Assembly (NCBI GenBank): GCA_030789695.1
Contig: CM061142.1
Location: 358,459,486 to 358,523,485, forward strand
Direction: 5' to 3'
Source: Scilla litardierei
Lineage: Eukaryota; Streptophyta; Magnoliopsida; Asparagales; Asparagaceae
Length of the DNA stretch: 64,000 nt
Part shown: in pieces, positions 57,729 to 64,000 of the stretch
How the letters are laid out: every line of letters begins with the position of its first letter
Position numbering within the stretch: position 1 is the stretch's first letter
Position numbers and translations under genes: made by a program
The notes under the pieces: model-generated
The model's input: only the letters and a program-made list of their open reading frames with translations
Databases searched by the model: none
Told to the model about the DNA's origin: nothing

Positions 57729-57775
57729 ATCCATCCATAAATCTATTTGTGTTAGTAACTAAGCAATTTTCTACT

Positions 57776-59831
57776 TTTTGGATCTGGATCCTAGCCTAGA
57801 GGGGGGTGAATAGGCTCATAAAAAATTCTTGTGCAACCCACGAGAAATCACACGCAGTTAAAAGCACAAGTCAGAGTAAATACGAGACAAACATAGAGTA
57901 TGCACAGATTTATCCTGGTTCGGTCGCACCAGCGACCTACGTCCAGCCCCAAGCAAATACTAGCATTAATATGTTCCTTCTATACATCTACAATGGGGTC
58001 CTAGCTCCAACTCCCCACCTAGACTGTACCACACTCAACAAAATGCAGAACCCTATCAACCTAGTAAATGCGTATCTTGACTGCAACAACACATCAAGAC
58101 CATCTTGTCTAGCCCTAACCAGACAAGTCCCAAAAGTAACACAAATAGGTAAAAGTTTCCCCTGCAGAGAACGTTACATTAACACACGAATATAAAGAGT
58201 AAAGGGTTTAGAAATGCTCAGTTCATGTCCGTGTAGTCGTCTCTGTCAATCAGCACGTCGTCAGCTCCAGTCTAACGCAAATGGTGTCTCGATCCGACTC
58301 CTGGATCTCAATCTGGATCAACTAGCTCTCTGGTCTATGTACAAAGCAATTCCAGTTCAATCTAAATAAATCTCGATCTTTGCGCACAGCAAGCCCTTTA
58401 AAAAATCCACGTCAGCAGCTCATTCGAATTTTCTTTCTCTCATTTTCACGCATTAGGCTCACACACGTCAGCTTGCTTTCGACTTGATCTCGAGTAGGGC
58501 ATGTAGCAACGGCGAGCTTCGTCGTGCGGACTTCGTCGCAGCAGCTGCAATGGAGGATCACGACGGCGCTTTAGGGCAGTGGTGCACTCGAATTTTGATG
58601 GTGACTTAGGGTTGCAGTGAACGGCCTCTTCTTCTTCAACTCGACGATGGCAGCAATTCCTCCGGTGACTCTCCTTCGACAGCGAGCAGATGACGGCGAG
58701 AGCTTGGCGAATCCTGATGGCTGTCTTCCTCCTTGGCTCTCTACGGGCTAAGTACGGGCAGCAGCGTGATGGCAGTGGAAGCACTTCTCCGACGACAGGG
58801 TTTTGAACGGCGATCATGGTCTCCTCCAATGAGACTCGACTACGATGGCAGCGGCATGATTTTCTTGATCTTCTCCTCGACAACATCGGGCACGATGTTC
58901 GACGGTGTTTTGGTGTTGCAATATGGCACAGTGACGAGCTCCAAGCTTGCGGGACTACTTTTTTATTGCTCTTGGACTCAGCTGCAACAAGATGTCCACG
59001 TTCGCATGGGCTTCTTCTCCGTGGCAAGATGACGTTAGGCAGCTTGGATCTAGGGATCGGTCATGGAGATGAAGTTGCGGTAGCTTGAAGAAGATGATAG
59101 GAAACATGAACTTCACACGACAAGGAGATGTTGGCTGCTGAGCTTTTTAGGATGAGGGATGAAGATGGGTTTTGAAGAGCTTTTGGATGCTTGCTTATTG
59201 CTAGGAGCTTCAAGGGGAGACGTTTACGCAATTAGGGTTCGGCCTTGTGGAGTGTTTTGCTAAGGACAATAAATATTACGCACATTTTTTCCTTGAGAAA
59301 TTTTGCTTTGGCCAACTCCTTCTTGATTTTTTTGTTGCCGCACTATATTTTTGTATCCCCCCTCTTCTTTGTATTAGCTGCATCCCATAGGTTTTTGGGT
59401 AGGAATATTTATAGGAGAGTGAGAGAGAGGGTTTGGCTAAAGGAGAATCCCTAGAAGTTAGAAGTTTGAATACTGACGTTGATATGAATCAATCACTAAT
59501 GGGATTAGAGATAGGAATAGGAGATGTGGGATTTGAATTGATATTGATGTTTGGATATGAAGAAATCTTTGCAAATCTTTTTAATGGATTTGACCAAGTC
59601 CAAGAAATTCTTTCCATCTCATCACAAATAGGACTAAGTCCACAATGCTTGGTGTATAGCACTTTGACCGAGCCTATTTCCTATGTGAATAGAAATTCCT
59701 CCAACAATTGTCTTAGCCATCCCTTTGAAGAATTACATTCTAGCCATCACTGAAACACACTTAACACACGTTAAATAGCAACTCATGTTTGTCATCTTCA
59801 AACTAGAGATCCTGGATCGTCGCATCCAACA
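57776..59831 (-). repeat. 3' LTR of second gag-only element
   Basis: 2056 bp. It starts (minus) TGTTGGATGCGACGATCC and ends CTAGGATCCAGATCC. The part 57776-59230 matches 62548-64000 closely, with scattered substitutions and small indels. Confidence 0.9.
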
Positions 59832-59845
59832 ATCTCCCCCTTTTG

Positions 59846-61250
59846 ATGATGACAAACTCATAAAAGATTTGAGCAAGATGAATGCGCGTGTGTGAAGTGT
59901 GATGAAGGATGTAATGCACAATACAATGAGACGTCAGTATGCACACACTTTAGGAATGGAATAAGCATGGAATGGAATAAGCATGCTCCCCCCATTTCGA
60001 AGCTCCCCCTTCATCAAATAATACCATGCTTTCCCTTCAACAATTACCAAAATCTTTCTCTTTCTCCCCCTTTGTTATCATCAAAAGTGGACTAATGAAG
60101 TCATCAAATATCACATGCAAAAATAAAGTATTATTGAATATAGCTAGCACTTGCATGAATTTTCTACACAGTAGACAATTCAAGTTCAAAGAAAATCATA
60201 ATGTAGACTTTACCACCATTGTGTATGTGTGATAATATAAACATTGAAGTACAAAGGGAGATTCAATTTAGAACATCAACCAAATCAATCCACATTTTCC
60301 ATTTAACATGAATATCACTAGGATTGATTTTTTCCACCTCATTAAAAATGAGTTCAAGTTACCAAACCCCAAAACATAGCCTATAAGGACTCTTAGATGT
60401 GGGGTTGGCATAGTTTGACGAGTAATATACACCAACCCTAAAGATTACCCATAAAGTATATGTTGGATACTCATGGGTAGTGTATTTGCCATGAATTGTA
60501 TCCATTTTACATACAGATCTATTTTCATGTATTTTTTCATTTACAATTCTTTTGTGCTCAATTTTTATTCATAGCAATACACATCATATCCCTTAGATAA
60601 TTCAGTTTTTATTCATCTTACATTCACTTTCCAACATTCATCAAAAGAATCTCCAAAAGTACTAGAAGTTTAATATTCGTGAAAGTGCATATGTAGGTGT
60701 AGAAATCAAATTAATCATTTCATGAAGCATGTCATGGCTACCAAATAGTTTCTAACATGCACAGCTAGAACAATAATACAATGATTTCTACAAAGGATAT
60801 GAATGAACATTCGACTAATACCACTTAAATGAATCATAAAGAGGTATTCATTAAGCACCCTTTTTTTATTTTTGGTTTTTCATTTTATTTGTTTTTCTTT
60901 TATAAAGAACTAAAACAATAAAAAACAAGCAAGCAAGCACACAAACAAAAATTAAATCAAGTACACACACAAAACTATGAAGGTATGCAATGAATGCAAA
61001 GAGGGAAAAGAAATATACCTTCGCGTCGCTATTTGATTAAGGAGTTAAGAGAATGAAACTTTCAATTTAATGCTCTTCGCCAAATCTCCACCTCACCTAC
61101 ATGAAAGGTGTTAGGTGTGACCTTGAAATCCAACAAGGTCCACTAGTGTTAGCCATTAAAGTTTAAGGAATCCATACTTGTTTGAACTTTATGTTTGTGT
61201 TCCTAAACTTACAATAATAGGATGTGTGACCAACACTATCACAAGTATAA
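59846..61250 (-). other. Non-coding 3' internal region, no pol
   Basis: AT-rich, with no domain on either strand. In a complete copia element this is where protease to RNase H would lie. Confidence 0.65.
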
Positions 61251-61251
61251 A

Positions 61252-62515
61252 TTACTTCGCATGCATATTTTTCACAATAGAAGGCAAATTGTGGAGTTTC
61301 TTAAATTTGGGCATTTCTACGTTTTTCAAACCAAATCCAAGTCCTCTTCTATTGTTGCCATATAATTGATTTTCCAGTATGGTATCCAACGAATGTTTAC
61401 CAATTGAAAATTTTCTTAATGACAATTCTAGATTAGAAACTTCGGATTTTAATAGTTGATTTTCATCCACAAGCAAAGTATATTTACTTATAAAAGCTCT
61501 CTTGTTTTCCTCCTCCTCCTTTTCATATTCAACCATTTTCCTTTTACGATCGTTATTTAACATGCACATTTTATCATTAAGCTCTCTAATCATATAATCC
61601 TTTTCAGTTTCGTGCTTAATTAAATCTTGCTTACGCATGCTAATATTATTCAATAAGGAAGGACAAGAAAGACAAGCAGCTTCTTCATTAAAGCATGATT
61701 TTTCTTTTTTCATTATAGCAATGGTAGAATCACGTGCATAAAGTTTTTCTTTAAGAATGTCAACTTTTTAAGAAATGTCACACTTTTCTTTTTGTAATTT
61801 AAAGCTGGCATTCCTATAATAATTTAACGTGCGTTCTAGCTTATTAATCTCATTTTGCATTCCTTTACACACATTTAATAATTCATCTTTAGTGAAGGAA
61901 TTTACCTTATCGCTCTTTGCCATCAAGCAGACGAAGGAGTGTGCTTCATTCTCCTCGAGCTCATCTCCACTGTCCATGTCCCATGTTCGCACTGTAGATT
62001 TTTCTTTCTTCTCTACGACACCAGCTGTTTCTTATGGACAATGTCTAGCGAAGTGTCCATGCTTCCTGCATTTAAAACAAATAACTTTACGCTTAGTATT
62101 GTCACAAAGAGAAGCATCAAAGTTATTTAAAAGAGCATTTCTTCCCTTTTGATTCTTTTCATTGTAGCTGGGGGATTTCTCACTTCCATATGCAGTTTCC
62201 AAAGTCCTCCATATATCCTGCGCAGAAGAACAATGTGAGATATGATCAAATATTATTCAATTCAACCCACACAAAAAGATATTCATTGCTCTAGTATTTA
62301 TAGCACACACATTCTTATCATTTAAATTCAGATTACTTTTAGGCATAGAATATCCGTTATCAATAATGTACCAAGTATAAACATCAACGGATAATAAATA
62401 AGTTGTCATCCTAACCGTCCAGTATATATAATTATGGACACTAAATAAAGGAGGACGATCAATAGGCATGCCGTGAGCAGAGACTAACTTTGGGGTTTTC
62501 ATGATAACTAGACTA
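61252..62515 (-). pseudogene. Gag of second gag-only element
   Basis: On the minus strand the gag opens at about 62502 with MKTPKLVSAHGMPIDRPPLF and the copia gag start (NYIYWTVRMTTYLL). A CCHC zinc knuckle, CFKCRKHGHFARHC, lies near 62080-62040, ending before a stop. The rest (61992-61768 and 61713-61252) is acidic and then rich in Lys, Glu and Leu with long coiled-coil-like stretches (NKLERTLNYYRNASFKLQKE). Stops near 62255, 62030 and 61767 divide it. The UBN2 middle part between 62255 and 62100 is mostly missing. Confidence 0.85.
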
Positions 62516-62533
62516 GACTAGATCCTCTAACCT

Positions 62534-62545
62534 GCTCTTATACCA
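62534..62545 (-). other. Primer-binding site (tRNA-iMet type)
   Basis: The minus strand reads TGGTATAAGAGC two bases after the LTR end, with one mismatch to the usual TGGTATCAGAGC. Confidence 0.8.
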
Positions 62546-62547
62546 CT

Positions 62548-64000
62548 TGTTGGATCTGGATCCTAGCCTAGAGGGGGTGAATAGGCTAATAAAAAAATTC
62601 TCGTGCAACCCACGAGAAATCACACGCAGTTAAAAACACAAGCAGTGTAAATAAGAGACAATCACATAGTACGCACAGATTTACCTTGTTTCGACCGCAC
62701 CAACGACCTACGTCCAGTCCCAAGCAAATACTAGCATTAATATGTTCCATCTGTACATCTACAATGGGGTCCTAGCTCCAACTCCCCACCTAGACTGTAC
62801 CACACTCAACAAAGTGCAGAACCCTATCAACCTAGTAAATGCGTATCTTGACTGCAACAACACGTCAAGACCCTCTTGTCTAGCCCCAACCAGACAAGTC
62901 CCAAAAGTAACACAAATAGGTAAAAGTTTCCCCTACAAAGAACGTTACACTAACACACGAATATAAAGAGTAAAGGGTTTAGAAATGCTCAGTTCTTGTT
63001 CGTGTAGTCGTCTCTGTCAATCAGCACGTCGTCAGCTTTAGTCTAACGGCAACGGTGTCTCGATCTGACTCCTGGATCTCAATCTGGATCAACTAGCTCT
63101 CTGGTCTGTGTACAAAGCAATTCTAATTCAATCTAAATAAATCTCTGTTTATGCACACATCAATCCCTTTAAAAAATCCACTTCAGCAGCTCATTCAAAT
63201 TTTCTTTCTCTCGTTTTCACGCATTAGGCTCGCACACGTCGGCTCGCTTCTAACTCGATCTCAACTAGGGCATGCAGCAATGTCGAGCTTCGTCGTGCGG
63301 ACTACATCACAGCAGCTGCAACGGATGATCACGACGGCTATTTAGGGCAGCGGCGTACTCGAACTTCGATGGCGACTTAGGGCAGCAGCGAGCGGACTAT
63401 TCTTCTTCGACTCGATGACAGCAGCAACGCCTCTGTCGACTCTCCTTCAACAGCAAGCGCATGACGGTGAGAGCTTGGCGAATCCTCGACGGCTGTCTCC
63501 ATCCTTGACTCTCTACGGGGTAAGTACGGGCACCAGCGTGATGGCAATGGAAGCACGTCTCCGGTGGCAGGGTTTTGAACGGCGATCGTGGTCTCATCCG
63601 ATGAGACTCGACTACGACGGCAGCGGTAATATTTTCTTGATCTTCTCCTCGACAACAGCGGGCACGACGTTCGACGGCGTTTCGATGTTGCAATGTGGCA
63701 CGGCAATAGGCTCCGAGCTTGCAGGACTACTCTTGTATTGCTCTTGGACTCAGCTGCAAAAGATGTCCACATTTGCATGGGCTTCTTCTCCGCGACAAGA
63801 TGATGTCGGACAGCTTGGATCTAGGGCTCGGTCATGGAGATGAATTTGCGGTAGCTTGAAGAAGATGATAGGCAACAGGAACTCCACACGATAAGGAAAT
63901 GCTGGCTGCTGAGCCTTTTAGGACGAGGGATGAAGATGGGTTTTGAAGAGCTTTTAGATGCATGCTTGTTGCTAGGAGCTTCAAGGGGAGACGTTTACGC
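62548..64000 (-). repeat. 5' LTR of second gag-only element, partial
   Basis: 1453 bp of the LTR are inside the window, matching the 3' LTR end region. Both LTRs contain GC-rich segments (58440-59090 and 63220-63850) with open frames on both strands that differ in length between the copies, so they are not treated as genes. Confidence 0.9.

Larger units (their letters stand above)
46007..57775 (+). mobile_element. Gypsy element (Tat-like), interrupted
   Basis: 5' LTR 46007-46530, gag remnant, protease, RT, RNase H, a second (plant-type) RNase H and integrase in that order. The extra RNase H before integrase is a feature of Tat-lineage gypsy elements. The internal part is interrupted by a hAT-like element, a CACTA and a gag-only LTR element. 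Its 3' end is beyond the insertion at 57776 and not in the window. Confidence 0.85.
57776..64000 (-). mobile_element. Second gag-only LTR retrotransposon
   Basis: On the minus strand: 5' LTR from beyond 64000 to 62548, primer site (TGGTATAAGAGC, one base from standard) at 62545-62534, gag at about 62510-61250, polypurine AAAAGGGGGAGAT at 59845-59832, and 3' LTR 59831-57776. The internal region is only 2716 bp. No protease, integrase, RT or RNase H is visible. It is inserted in the gypsy integrase. About 600 bp of the 5' LTR lies outside the window. Confidence 0.88.

Noticed and set aside
58446..59088. Open frames on both strands in the LTR near 58.5-59.1 kb
   Set aside because: The matching place in the other LTR (63.2-63.85 kb) has different frame lengths, so coding is not conserved.

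Overview
This window is a repeat-dominated stretch of a flowering-plant nuclear genome. The evidence is plant L1-type LINEs with DUF4283-like ORF1 and zf-RVT domains, Ty1/copia and Ty3/gypsy LTR elements with tRNA-iMet primer sites, Helitrons, CACTA, hAT and Tourist-like DNA elements, and captured exons of plant genes (fimbrin, SnRK2, bHLH, ALOG). I see no intact host gene, rRNA, tRNA or CRISPR array, and cannot name the species. Almost every coding segment carries stops or frameshifts, so coding entries are given as pseudogenes.

Layout. 1-2984: two LINE copies head to tail, separated by and ending in (TA)n. 2985-8845: AT-rich DNA with minus-strand short-LTR copia remnants, a small MITE-like inverted repeat, and an LTR with a primer-site motif. 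8846-9370: diverged gypsy LTR. 11099-14967: 5'-truncated LINE with an in-ORF minisatellite. 14968-17403: Helitron body joined to an array of repeated Helitron heads. 17450-17607: a near-perfect foldback. 17698-23653: nearly full-length LINE. 23672-24753: two Helitrons. 24780-25800: minus-strand copia remnant. 26017-26950: CACTA terminus carrying an ALOG-domain gene fragment. 26985-28766: minus-strand LTR with about 20 palindromic repeats.

28809-42195 is a copia element with 117-bp LTRs. It is split inside its RNase H end by a 6.9-kb gag-only LTR element (34704-41588) that has no pol. 43095-44890: two Helitrons in direct head-to-tail contact. 45235-45942: Tourist-like element. From 46007 a gypsy element (Tat-like order) runs with a hAT-like element (47248-48201), a 6.4-kb CACTA (50177-56595) and a second gag-only LTR element (57776 to beyond the window) inserted in it.

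The most notable content is the CACTA at 50177-56595, which carries exon-intron pieces of three unrelated host genes (fimbrin, SnRK2 kinase, bHLH) on one strand between intact CACTA ends and an exact 3-bp target duplication. A second terminus of the same family at 26017 carries an ALOG gene piece behind the same kind of leader. Also notable: a 3'-terminal LINE stem-loop supported by a compensatory base-pair change, LINE insertion into (TA)n, Helitron concatemers, and two unrelated gag-only LTR families.
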